Source: Schistocerca nitens
Taxonomy: Eukaryota; Arthropoda; Insecta; Orthoptera; Acrididae
Direction: 5' to 3'
Length of the DNA: 64,000 nucleotides
Assembly: GCF_023898315.1 (NCBI RefSeq)
Contig: NC_064623.1
Location: 12,847,140 to 12,911,139, forward strand
The notes under the pieces are model-generated. The model was given only the letters and a program-made list of their open reading frames with translations. It did not search any database and had not been told where the DNA came from. Shown in pieces: positions 20,951-31,394 of this stretch. Made by a program: the position numbers and the translations under genes. Numbering within the stretch: the stretch's first letter is position 1; every line of letters starts with the position of its first letter.

Positions 20951-22075
20951 ATTATTGCTGTTTGTGTTTACATAGTGTCACTCTGTCGTTTGGGGATATT
21001 AATGGAGCTACGACGCTAGAAAATTGAGTGCCAAGAGAAGAAATTTGAACATTTCCGACAAATTCTTCTGTTTGAGATCAGTAGAAGGGTGACAACACCA
21101 GGGCCAATCAGATACATTTGCGTCGTGTCTGGAGATAGTGCCATTGGAGAGAGCATAGCAAGAAAATTGTTTTCTCGTTTTGAGGATGATCGTTTCGACC
21201 TTAGCGACTCCCCACGTTCCGCAAGACCTTCGGAGTTTGATGAAGATCGTTTAAACGCAGTAATCCACAATGCTCCATGTCAGTGTAGTCGAGAACTGGT
21301 AAATGTGATTAACTGTGACCTTTCCACCATCGTGCGACGTTTGCATGCAGTGAGGAAGGTTTAAAAATCGGGTCTTTGGGGAGCGCATACTCTAAGCCAA
21401 AATCACAAAGATCAGCCGGTGGCCAAATGCGCATCTCTGCTCGGCATCAACTGGCACGAGAGAAACAACGACCATTTGTATCCTCTGTCCTTTTAGTGAC
21501 AGAGAAACGGTGTTTTTATGCTAATACAAGAATAATAAGGGAATGGTCAACAACTGAGACGCTTTGCAGGCGCAGTCTAAGAACAACAAACAGGAAAACT
21601 GCAACTCCACGATCACGCCCGCGCGCGTTCTACTGGACTGACAAGAAACACTACGCAGGAGTTGTGTTGGGAAGTCATTCCGCACCCGCCTTATTCACCT
21701 GATCTTGCGCCCTCTAATTTTTTCGCTCTCTAACGAACAACTTTGGTTCAAATGGCTCTGAGCACTATGGGACTCAACTGCTGAGGTCATTAGTCCCCTA
21801 GAACTTAGAACTAGTTAAACCTAACTAACCTAAGGACATCACAAACATCCATGCCCGAGGCAGGATTCGAACCTGCGACCGTAGCGGTCTTGCGGTTCCA
21901 GACTGCAGCGCCTTTAACCGCACGGACACCGAACAACTTTCAAGGAACTTCCATTCCAGATGAAAATGCACTCCGAACTTGGCCCGACGAGTTCTTCGTC
22001 GTAGAAGCACGTGATTTGTGCAGTCGCATAACCGAAAACTTAACCCAGCGTTGGCAGACTGTCGTAAATAGTTAA
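20951..22075 (+). pseudogene. mariner transposase relic, interrupted by a SINE
   Basis: The N-terminal part (about 21040-21364) includes the basic linker PRSARPSEFDEDRLNAVIHN and the second DNA-binding helix region DLSTIVRRLHAV. The next frame gives SKPKSQRSAGGQ and HQLAREKQRPF. The first catalytic Asp region (normally VTGDEKW) reads LVTEKRCFYAN near 21500, with the Asp lost. HPPYSPDLAPS-like sequence lies near 21685-21715. After the SINE, NFQGTSIPDENALRTWPDEF and LTQRWQTVVNS close the protein at 22075. Multiple stops make it dead. A related C-terminal piece is at 27.0 kb and a related N-terminal piece at 43.8-44.4 kb. Confidence 0.8.
21745..21929 (-). mobile_element. SINE1 in the mariner relic
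   Basis: A minus-strand tRNA-derived SINE is flanked by CGAACAACTTT (21734-21744 and 21930-21940). B-box complement GGATTCGAACC is at about 21864. It splits the mariner C-terminal coding, and the protein reads on from the second duplication. Confidence 0.92.
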
Positions 22076-22440
22076 GGAGAATATATTTTTGATGGCTAAA
22101 GTCACTATTGTGTGGATCTGTTGAGATGCTTTTTTTCATCTTATGGAAAAACGCTACGATATTATACACCAGCCTAATACATAAATGAACTAGTGAATAA
22201 AGGCAGAAGTTCCGCGAGGCTTTTCGAAGATGATGCCGTTACAAACAGAGAAGTCGAGACGCTACAAAAATTGTAGCGAAATACACGAAGACCTGGAGAG
22301 GATGGATGTTTGGTGCTAGGAGTAACGACAAATGGCGAGCATAAATGACTGTACAGAATTGTGAATGCACAGACAGAAAGACCCATTACTTTACCATTAC
22401 ACAGTTTCAGAGCAATAAGTGGAACCAATCACATCCATAA
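22076..22440. other. No recognised feature
   Basis: A few hundred bases of mixed composition lie between the mariner relic and the next transposon. No motif I can name is present. Confidence 0.35.
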
Positions 22441-22680
22441 TATCGGGTGATCAAAAAGTCAGTATAAATTTGAAAACTGAATAAATCACGGAGTAATGGA
22501 GATAGAAAGGTACAAATTGACACAGATGCTTGGAATGACATGGGGTTTTATTAGAACAAAAAAAAAAAAAAAAAAACAAAAGTTCAAAAAATGTCCGACA
22601 GATGGCGCTTCATCTGATCAGAATAGCAATAACTAGCAAAACAAAGTAAGACAAAGCAAAGAAATGCTCAATATGTCCCT

Positions 22681-23166
22681 TGTTGTGGACTGGCAAGACA
22701 GCCAATCCACTAGGAGGAAGCCGAAAGGCAAGCGTTTAAGCTCACGCAGGCTGGCGTGAGGTCTGGAACCGGAAAAGGTATTTATAGTAGCAAAGAACGT
22801 ACGTAACTACTGGAACACTTAACTTTAATTCATAATTGGTGAACATCGCTCTTGACGGTACATGTTTTACAGCATCAGTAGTAACTGGTAATGGCGCCTT
22901 GCTAGGTCGTAGAAAATGACGTAGTTGAAGGCTATGCTAACTATCGTCTCGGCAAATGAGAGCGTAATTTGTCAGTAAACCATCGCTAGCAAAGTCGGCT
23001 GTACAACTGGGGCGAGTGCTAGGAAGTCTCTCTAGACCTGCCGTGTGGCGGCGCTCGGTCTGCAATCTCTGATAGTGGCGACACGCGGGTCCGACGTATA
23101 CTAACGGACCGCGGCCGATTTAAAGGCTACCACCTAGCAAGTGTGGTGTCTGGCGGTGACACCACA
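22681..23166 (-). mobile_element. Solo LTR nested in the mariner-like element
   Basis: On the minus strand it starts TGTGGTGTCACCGCCAGACA and ends CCAGTCCACAACA, so it has the 5'-TG...CA-3' ends of an LTR. It is 486 bp and flanked by TCCC(T/C) at 22676-22680 and 23167-23171, a 4-5 bp duplication. It has no coding sequence. The start matches, from memory, a very common orthopteran LTR. It separates the transposase stop region from the inverted repeat. Confidence 0.75.
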
Positions 23167-24247
23167 TCCCCCATCATTCCTCAACAATAGCTGTAGTCGA
23201 GGAATAATGTTGTGAACAGCACTGTAAAGCATGTCCGGAGTTATGGTGAGGCATTGGCGTCGGATGTTATCTTTCAGCATCCCTAGAGATGTCGGTCGAT
23301 CACGATACACTTGCGACTTCAGGTAACCCCAAAGCCAATAACTGCACGGACTGAGGTCTGGGGACCTGGGAGGCCGAGCATGACGAAAGTGGCGGCTGAG
23401 CACACGATCATCACCAAACGACGCGCGCAAGAGATCTTTCACGCGTTTAGCAATATGGGGTGGAGCGCCATCCTGCATAAACATCGTACGTTCCAGCAGG
23501 TGTTTATTAGCCAAGCTGGGGATGATGCAATTCTGTAACATATCGGCGTACCTCTCACCCGTCACGGTAGCAGTTACAAAACCAGAATCACGCATTTCCT
23601 CAAAGAAAAAAAGGCCCGATAACGGTAGATGTGGTAAGTTCAACCCATACCGTGACTTTCTCGTCGTGCAATGGAGTTTCCACTACAGTTCTAGGATTTT
23701 CGGTAGCCCAAATTCTGCAGTTGTGGGCGTTGACAGACCCTCGGAGCGTGAAATGAGCTTCGTCGGTCCACAACACGTTACTCAACCAATCGTCATCTTC
23801 CGCCATCTTTTGAAACGCGCACACCGCTTCACTAAATCGCCAGGTAACAGTTCATGATAGCATCGGAGGGTACGCCTAAGTGCCAACCAAACAGTAGTGT
23901 ATGGAATGCCGGTGCGACATGCGACTGGACGAGCGCTGACTTCCCCGTGCATAGACGAACCCGCTACAGTCTCCATTTCTTCCTGAACTGTCCGAGCAGC
24001 ATTACGGCTTGTGCTCGGTCGGCCACTATGGGGTCTATCGTCTTAACAACCCGTGGCTTCGAACTTCGAAATGATTCTCGCGACAGCTGCATTTGTCAAC
24101 AAACCTTTACCCGTTCGAATCCCCATGGCGCTAGGATCGTAACGCTGAACTAGCACATTGCCCGTTATGATAATACAGCTTCACTGAAAGCGCCTTTTCA
24201 GGTAACGTCAACATGCTGCGACTGCTGGCGCATCTGATTCTCTCTCT

Positions 24248-24520
24248 TTTTTTTTTTTTTTCTTTTTCCTTTATTGTAATTTTTATCACCTTACATAAGG
24301 CGGGCTGGCAGCAGCTGAGTACGCCGCTCTTCAGCCTTGAGATTTACAATAAGTAAGAAATAGAGGGGACACAGAGAATACAATCAAAAATGGCGGGCAA
24401 AACAATGTAGACACCAAAAAACAAAAAACACGGAGCCGTTCACGCCTGATGAGAAAACATCACTGACACTAGTGGACACGGCGCACAAAACAGGGACGAT
24501 GGCGATGGTACACGTGAACA
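24248..24520 (-). mobile_element. Poly(A) retroposon (short family), copy 1
   Basis: The insert is 273 bp with a 14 bp duplication CTGATTCTCTCTCT (24234-24247 and 24521-24534). Read on the minus strand it ends with GCTGCTGCCAGCCCGCC, then AATAAAGG and an A-rich tail. The same 3' core occurs in the copy at 58.9-59.4 kb. No pol III boxes or reading frame are evident, so this is not one of the tRNA SINEs. Confidence 0.82.
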
Positions 24521-24789
24521 CTGATTCTCTCTCTCATTACAGCTCCTTTTATACACAATTCTCATGCGCAGTCACTGACGTTTTGTTGTCGGGCGCCATC
24601 TGTCGGACAGTTTGTGAACTTCGTTTTTTTTTTTTGTTTTTTTGTTCTCATAAAACCCGATGTCATTAAAAGCATGTGTGCCAATTTTTACCTCTCTGTC
24701 CAAGCTATTCTGTGGTTTATTAAGTTTTCAAATTTATAGTGAGTTTTTGGTCACCCGGTATATATGAGTGTATACGTTCGGGGCTGTTT

Positions 24790-25316
24790 AAAGTAGAACG
24801 ATCGCACAAAACTAGTTGCAGGTACGGCAGATATCAGATTGCGATCCACTAGACGCAACCTCAGGATGTGTAGTCCACTCACAAAGGAGGTAGCTTACGA
24901 AACATTTGTCGACCAATACTTGAACATGGCTCGGCAGTCTGGGATCTGTACCAGTTAGGGTTGAGAGAGGAGGCAAATAAGATCCAAAGAAGAGCAGCAC
25001 GTCTCATTACATGTTCATTTACTAAGAGGTAAAGCTCAGTCAACTTCTGTGGCCCACGCTACAGGAGAGCGGTTCTGCATCACGGTGTGATTACCTGTCA
25101 AGGTAGCGACAGCGCAGTTTCCTAGAAGAGTCGACGACTATTTGCTTTCTCCTTATCATATCTCGCGAAGGTGTCGGTTAGGGAGATTCGAGTTCCCACA
25201 GGGCTTGACCGGCAATCGTGCTTCCAGCGTGAAAGACAATGGTGCACCAAGTACCCTCTGCCGCGCACCGTAAGACGGCTTGCGGGGTACAGAAGCAGAC
25301 ACAGATGTGTGTGATG
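24790..25316 (+). mobile_element. CR1/Jockey-like LINE 3' fragment
   Basis: Downstream of the RT core, the C-terminal region typical of arthropod CR1-like elements is readable with frameshifts. AVWDLYQ...EEANKIQRRAARLIT lies near 24930-25010. Then, from 25187, one frame gives EIRVPTGLDRQSCFQRERQW, TKYPLPRTVRRLAGYR and SRHRCV followed by TGA at 25314. The frame runs cleanly to its natural stop; the rest is missing. A second CR1-like relic with the RT domain is at 53.3-54.6 kb, but the two do not overlap enough to compare. Confidence 0.7.
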
Positions 25317-25617
25317 TAGTGCTGTGCTGTTTGTGACGGGCAAGGAAGGAAGAGCAGCAAAGCCGAGACCGCGACTGCTTCCCGAGTGTTCTTATCAGCA
25401 GAAGTTGCCACACTCGGAAGACAGAGGAGAGTGCGCAGACGTCACACGTTCGGCGAACCTTGTCCCACCTCCCGGCTACCCGGAAACCGCGGCAACCGTT
25501 AACGGGCAGCACGAGCCAGTGCTGCGGCCTACACGCAGCTGCCGTCGGGGGAGGGGAGGGGCGCAGAGAGACCATAAAATTTACTCTATGAGAGAGGCCG
25601 CAGGTTTTGAATGGATA
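25317..25617. other. GC-rich segment, no gene recognised
   Basis: Composition becomes GC-rich between the LINE fragment and the next Tc1-A element. Open frames on both strands reflect composition. No motif or splice structure is convincing. Confidence 0.35.
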
Positions 25618-25618
25618 T

Positions 25619-26820
25619 AACTGAAGCGCCAAAAAAACTGGTATAGGCACGCCTTTTTCAAATACAGAGATATGTAAACACGCAGAATACGGCGTTGCTT
25701 GTCGGCAACGCCCATATAAGACAACAAGTATCTGGGACAGTTGTTATATTGTTTACTGCTGCTACAATGGCAGGTTATCAACATTTGAGTGAGTTTGTAC
25801 GTGGTGTTATAGTCGGCGCACGAGCAATGGGACACGGCCTATCCGAGGTATTCATGAAGTGGGGATTTTCCCGTACGATCATTTCACGTGTGTGCCGTGA
25901 ATATCAGGAATCCGGTAAAACATCAAATCTCAGACATTGCTGCGGCCAGAAGAAAGATCCTGCAAGAACGGGACCAACGACGACTGATGAGATTCGCTGA
26001 ACGTCACAGAAGCACGACTCTTCCGCAAATTGCTGCACATTTCAGTGCTGGGCCATCAACAAGTGTCAGCGTGCGAACCATTCGACGAAACATCACCCAT
26101 ATGGGCTTTCATAGTCAAAGGCCCACTCGTGTGCTCTTGATCACTGCGCGACACAAAGCTTTACGCCTCCTCGCCTGGGTCCGTCAACAACGACACTGGA
26201 CTGTTTGTTGATGACTGGAAACATGTTGCCTAGTCGGACGAGTCTTGTTTCAAATTGTATCGAACGGATGGACGTACACGAGTATGGACACAACCTCATG
26301 AGTTCAAGGACCCTGCTGGAGGAGGCCGTGTAATGGTGTGGGGCGTGTGCATTTGGAGTTATATGGGACCCCTGATACGTCTAGATACGACTCTGACAGA
26401 TGATTGGTACGTAAGCATTCCGTCTCATCACCTGCATCCATTCACGGCCATTGTGCATTCCGCAGGATTTGGGCAAATCCAGCAGGACAATGTGACACCC
26501 GATTCGTCTAGAATTGCTACAGTGTGGCTCCAGGAACACTCTTCTGAGTTTAAACCCTTCCGCTGGCCATTAAACTCCCAACACATGATCATTATTGAGC
26601 ATGTCTTGCATGCCTTGCGACGTGCTGTTCACAAAAGATCGTCACCCCCTATTCTCACGGATTTATGGACAGCCCTGCAGGATTCATAGTGCCAGTTCCC
26701 TCCGGCACTTCTCCAGACATTAGTCAAGTCTATGCCACGTCGTGTTGCGGCACGTCTGCGTCCACGCAGGGGTTCTACACGATATTAGGCAGGTGTACCA
26801 GTTTCTTTGGCTCTTCAGTT
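25619..26820 (+). mobile_element. Tc1-A element, full length, near-coding
   Basis: The 1.2 kb element has inverted ends (ACTGAAGCGCCAAAAAAACT at about 25620; complement ...TTTGGCTCTTCAGTT ending 26820). Coding starts near 25767 (MAGYQHLSEFVRGVIVGARA), then FMKWGFSRTIISRVCREYQE. A frameshift near 25985 leads to EERDQRRLMRF-like sequence and PSTSVSVRTIRRNI. DWKHVAXSDESCFKLYRTDG near 26211-26265 holds the first Asp. FGQIQQDNVTPDSSR (near 26470) holds the second, and IIIEHVLHALRR the Glu near 26600. Only a few breaks separate it from an open frame, making it one of the better-kept Tc1-A copies. Confidence 0.9.
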
Positions 26821-27009
26821 TAACAACGCTGTTGAAGATTACGCGCACTTGGTCTTTCAGTACTTTTAGAACACCGGAAATAAAGGGTCACTGACGTAAT
26901 AATGAGTGTAATTCAAGTGTCTGAAGAGTGTATTGGACGTAATTCGGTTTTATAAACCACATCTTTACGTACTGGATTGGTACGTAAGTTCGTAACGTTT
27001 AATAAACAC

Positions 27010-27240
27010 AACAGACACATACTAGAGACCTTAGTCATTACTAATACATTCTCCTTCAGTATTTACAACAGTCTGCCAACGCTGGGGTAACTTTTCGATT
27101 CCGCAACTGTAGAAGTCACGTGGTTTTGAGGCGAAGAACTCGTCCAGCCATGTTCGGAGCGCATTTTCATCTGGAAAGAAATTTCCTTGGAGGCTGTTTG
27201 GTAGAGAGCGGAGAAACTGAAAATCTGAGAGCACAATATC
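27010..27240 (-). pseudogene. mariner transposase C-terminal fragment
   Basis: The minus-strand frame (27234-27031) gives NFFPDENALRTWLDEFFASK, then PRDFYSCGIEKLPQRWQTVV and NTEGE. This is the same C-terminus as the relic ending at 22075 and is better preserved here. Upstream catalytic parts are absent. Confidence 0.8.
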
Positions 27241-27690
27241 AGGTGAATAAGTTCGATGCGTAAAGACTGCTGTATAGGCTGTTTTTTTTTCGCTCTAGCA
27301 GAATGTGGGTGGACGTTATTGCTCGAGTTGCCAGACGCCCCGGTTTTCTGGGTCAGTCCTGGTTTCGGATTAAAAAAACGAGCGTCCCGAAAACTGCTTT
27401 CGAGATGCCGGTTTAGTCCCGGTTTTTTGATGTCAAATATATACTCTCATATCGTCTATTTATTCCCAAATGCTGGCGTGGATTTGTGTTTTAACTGTCA
27501 CTGTGAAGCAAAATAATGTTTTTTGTTTCATTGTTGCAGCTGCCAGCGTCTATCAAGGGTCTTTATTGCGCATAACGCTTCCTTCTATTGTTAACTCTTG
27601 TCTTGGGATACAGTTGGACTTAACAAATTGCAGCTACGTGGTTCTCTGTCCGAGGCTTATTGTACTTAGTTCATATTTGCGTGTGTGACG
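27241..27690. other. No assigned feature; AT-rich lead-in to the hAT-like relic
   Basis: Direct near-repeats occur around CCCGGTTTT (near 27340 and 27425), with T-runs. There is no convincing reading frame. It may be the 5' region of the hAT-like element that follows, but no terminal repeat was identified. Confidence 0.3.
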
Positions 27691-27700
27691 TGAGCTCCAA

Positions 27701-30700
27701 ATTCCAAAGCGAAAGCGTTCCTTTCAAGACAAATATTCAGAAGAATGGTCTTTCATCAAAAGAGGAAGACATGATTATGAAGTGGAATGTAGAATGTTGT
27801 TATGGTGGTCTTCAGTCCTGAGACTTGTTTGCTGCAACTCTCCATGCAACTCCATCCTGTGCAAGTTTCTTAATCTCCCAGTACGTACTGCAGCCTACAT
27901 CCTTCTGAATCTGCTTAGTGTATTGATCTCTTGGTCTCCCTCTACCACTTTTACCCTCCACGCTGCCCTCCAATACTAAATTGGTCATCCCTTGATGCCT
28001 CAGAGTGTGTCCTACCAACCGATCCCTTCTTCTAGTCAAGTTGTGCCACAAACTCCACTTCTCCCCAATTCTATTCAATACCTCCTCATTAGTTATGTGA
28101 TCTACCCATCTAATCTTCAACATTCTTCTGTAGCACCACATCACAAAAACTTCTATTCTCTTCTTGTCCAAACTATTTACCGTCCATGTTTCACTTCCAT
28201 ACATGGCTACACTCCATACAAATACTTTCGGAACCGACTTCCTGACACTTAAATCTATACTCGATGTTAACAAATTTCTCTTCTTCAGAAACGCTTTCCT
28301 TGCCATTGCCACTCTACAATTTATATCCTCTCTACTTCGACCATCATCAGTTATTTTGCTCCCCAAATAGCAAAACTCCTTTACTACTTTAAGTGTCTCA
28401 TTTCCTAATCTAATTCCCTCAGCATCACCCGATTTAATTTGACTACATTCCATTATCCTCGTTTTGCTTTTGTTGATGTTCATCTTACACCCTGCCTTCA
28501 AGACACTGTCCATTCTGTTCAACTGCCCTACCAAGTTCTTTGCTGTGTCTGACAGAATTACAATGTCATCGGCGAATCTCAAAGTTTTTATTTCATCTCG
28601 ATGGATTTTAATACCTATTCCGAAATTTTCTTTTGTTTCCTTTACTGCTTGCTCAATATACAGATTGAATAACATCGGAGAGAGGCTACAACCCTGTCTC
28701 CCTCCCTTCCCAACCACTGCTTCCCTTTCGTGCCCCTCGACTCTTACAACTGGTATCTGTACAAATTGTAAATAGCCTTTCGCTCCCTGTATTGTACCCC
28801 TGCCACCTTCAGAATTTGAAAGAGAGTATTCCAGTCAACGTTGTCAAAAGCTTTCTCTAAGTCTGGAAATGCTATAAACGTAAGTTTGCCTTTTCATAAC
28901 CTAGCTTCTAAGATAAGTCGTAGGGTCAGTATTGCCTCACGTGTTCCAGCATTTCTACGGAATCCAAACTGATCTTCCCGGAGGTCGGCTTCTACCAGTT
29001 TTTCCATTCGTCTGTAAAGAATTCGCGTTAGTATTTTGTAGCCGTGACTTATTGAACTGATAGTTCGGTAATTTTCACATCTGTCAACACCTGCTTTCTT
29101 TGGGATTGGAATTATTACATTCTTCTTGAAGTTTTATGCAATTTCGCCTGTCTCATACATTTTGCTCACCAGATGGTAGAGTTTTGTCAGGACTGGCTCT
29201 CCCAAGTCCTTCAGTAGTTCTAATGGAATGTTGTCTACTCCTGGGGCTTTGTTTCGACTCAGGTCTTTCAGTGCTCTGTCAAACTCTTTACGCAGTATCG
29301 TATCTCCCATTTCATCTTCATCTACATCCTCTTCCATTTCCATAATATTTTCCTCAAGTACATCGCCCTTGTATAGACCCTCTATATACTCCTTCCACCT
29401 TTCTGCTATCCCTTCTTTGCTTAGAACTGGGTTTCCATCTGAGCTCTTGATTTTCATACAAGTGGTTTTCTTTTCTCCAAAGGTCTCTTTAATTTTTCTG
29501 TAGGCAGTATCTTTCTTACCCAAAGAGAGATAAGCCTCTACATCCTTACATTTGCCCTCTAGCCATGTCGGCTTAGCCATTTTGCACTTCCTGTCGATCT
29601 CATTTTTGAGACGTTTGTATTCCTTTTTGCCTGCTTCATTTACTGCATTTTTATATTTTCTTCTTTCATCAATTAAATTCAATATTTCTTCTGTCACCCA
29701 AGGATTTCTACTAGCCCTCGTCTTTTTACCTAGTTGATCCTCTGCTGCCTTCACTACTTCATTCCTCAAAGCTAACAATTCTTCTACTATGTGGAATATG
29801 TAAGTCGTATGTTTCCATTTCACATGGAGGAAGGACAGATATTGCAGAACATTTTTTTTTCTATGTCATAAAAACGGAGCCAATCAGTAGCAGCACCGGA
29901 ATTATCAAACCGTTAAACATCGTCTGTCTTAAAATCGTTAGACTGTATTTCTAGGCTAAGCCTCAATCTTTTTAACGATTCTCTCACAGCGAAGAGTGTG
30001 ACGTTGGGCAGAACCAAAACAACAGCACTTTTGAAAGCAGTTTTGGCGCCTGACACTGTCAAACAAATATGCGACGACTTTTTACTGGTCCGCTATTATT
30101 GAACAGCTACAGATGAGAGTAATCACAAGGCTTAAAAAATATTTCCATTAATTGTTCAACATCTTACATCACAGAATGGCATTCAAGTGAAATTGCTTAA
30201 ATTAGTTTCGCTGCCAAATGACACAGCCTCTTCAATAAGTATGTACTGCATTAGAAGAAAATAAAAGTGGTAAGTGTAAGTGTATTGCATTTTGCAATGA
30301 CAATGCTAACACTAATTTTGGAGGAGTGCGATGGGCAGGTAGAAATAATGTATTCGCTAGACTCAAAACAGATATAAACGAATCTCTTTGAGACGTTGGC
30401 TACCCTGCTGATATACTACACAGTGCTGCCAAGACAGCCGATGACGTGACGGGTATTGACGTAGAAACCTTTATAATTAAACTTTTTAATTACTTCTCCA
30501 TATGCACAGTACGAACGGAGCGTCTAAAGGAGTTTTGTGAGTTTGTGGACATCGAGTATCATGCATTGTTGTCACATACAAAAACAAGGTGGTTGTCTTT
30601 GATTCTAGCTGTAGAGAGAATACTGACGTTGTGTGTCACTCTTCAACCATTCTTCCTCTTAGAAGAAAAGGCACCTAAACTTCTGACAACCCTCTTCGAG

Positions 30701-31105
30701 AATCCGTTAACGGAAGCATGTCTGTGGTTCGTGCATAGTCAGTTGAGCGTGTTTCAGAGACAAATACTTAAACTTAAGAAAGCTGACAACAGTATTATGG
30801 AAGCAGCTGACAGTTTGGAAAATACTAGCAGAATCACAGAACGTCGTAAAGAAGAAAGTTTTATTCCACTCAATGTGACACCTCTCTTGGAGAACAGCGA
30901 GGTTGCATTAACTAGTGAAATTCAAAAATTTCATGTTGATGTAGAACAGTTTAATGAAACGTGTATAGCTTATGTAGAAAAATGATCAACAAATCTCAAA
31001 GAGTTTTCCATTTTTAAATGCATGTTGCTGGACGCAGAACACGAGTGGAGCAATGTGAGAAAGACAATAACGTTTGTGCGAGGTAAGAGGATTGTCAGTA
31101 GATGA
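27701..31105 (+). pseudogene. hAT-like transposase relic with BED-type finger, split by RTE-4
   Basis: The N-terminal piece (27701-27795) reads IPKRKRSFQDKYSEEWSFIK, then RGRHDYEVECRM, the start of a BED-type zinc finger. After the 2.0 kb LINE, coding resumes at about 29796: CGICKSYVSISHGGRTDIAE. Removing the LINE restores ECRMCGICKSYV across the join. Further frames give TATDESNHKA and PLIVQHLTSQNGIQVKLLKL (about 30100-30210). The longest open part (30446-30985) includes EFCEFVDIEYHALLSHTKTR and WLSLILAVERILTL, typical of hAT catalytic-domain relatives as I recall them. Many stops show it is inactive. It could instead be a dead copy of a domesticated ZBED gene; the stops fit either. Confidence 0.65.
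27796..29794 (-). mobile_element. RTE-clade LINE copy RTE-4, 5'-truncated, in hAT-like relic
   Basis: The 3' end is at 27796 and the 5' truncation at about 29794, in the linker upstream of the RT. The minus-strand frame 28717-27812 holds GGRQGCSLSP, LRFADDIVILSDTAKN and the C-terminal region; 29823-29134 holds the linker. The RT core between 28740 and 29130 has stops and small deletions. ATGT occurs at both edges (left ...GAATGT, right TATGTGG), a short possible duplication. Confidence 0.9.
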
Positions 31106-31123
31106 TAGTTTATTGTTTGAAAA

Positions 31124-31182
31124 ATGTTCAAATGTGTGTGAAATCTTATGGGATTAAACTGCTAAGGTCATCGGTCCCTAAA
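31124..31182 (-). repeat. SINE2 tail remnant
   Basis: The sequence from TGTTCAAATGTGTGTGAAAT through GGTCATCGGTCCCTA matches the tail of the complete SINE2 at 61357-61545. The tRNA-like head is missing. Confidence 0.65.
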
Positions 31183-31394
31183 AATTGTGCAGTGCACTGA
31201 GGAATCAAACAGATTACAAGTACCAACGGTCGAAGCAATAATTAAATGTGTTGTTAATTATCTAAGTTTTATGCAAACAGCGGAAAGATCTTCTCTCCAA
31301 AGCTCAGAGGCATAGAATAACGAATTACGTGATTTTGCACTTCAACATACAGTGTTTCAATAGACAATGCTATATCACGTATTAATGAAATAAT

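Larger units (their letters stand above)
22443..24758 (-). mobile_element. Mariner-like transposon with long inverted repeats, decayed
   Basis: TA dinucleotides flank the element (22441-22442 and 24759-24760). The termini TCGGGTGATCAAAAAGTCAG and the complement of ...GAGTTTTTGGTCACCCGG start inverted repeats that extend over 150 bp. Minus-strand coding lies between about 24160 and 23170. It includes AMGIRTGKGLLTNAAVARII, VLWTDEAHFTLRGSVN (first Asp, near 23760), MFMQDGAPPHIAKRV (second Asp, near 23480) and PRSPDLSPCSYWLWGYLK near 23370. In relatives I recall the last motif as PCDxWLWG; here Ser replaces that Asp, 42 residues after the second one. Frameshifts also break it. Two later insertions, a solo LTR and a poly(A) retroposon, lie inside. 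Confidence 0.87.
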
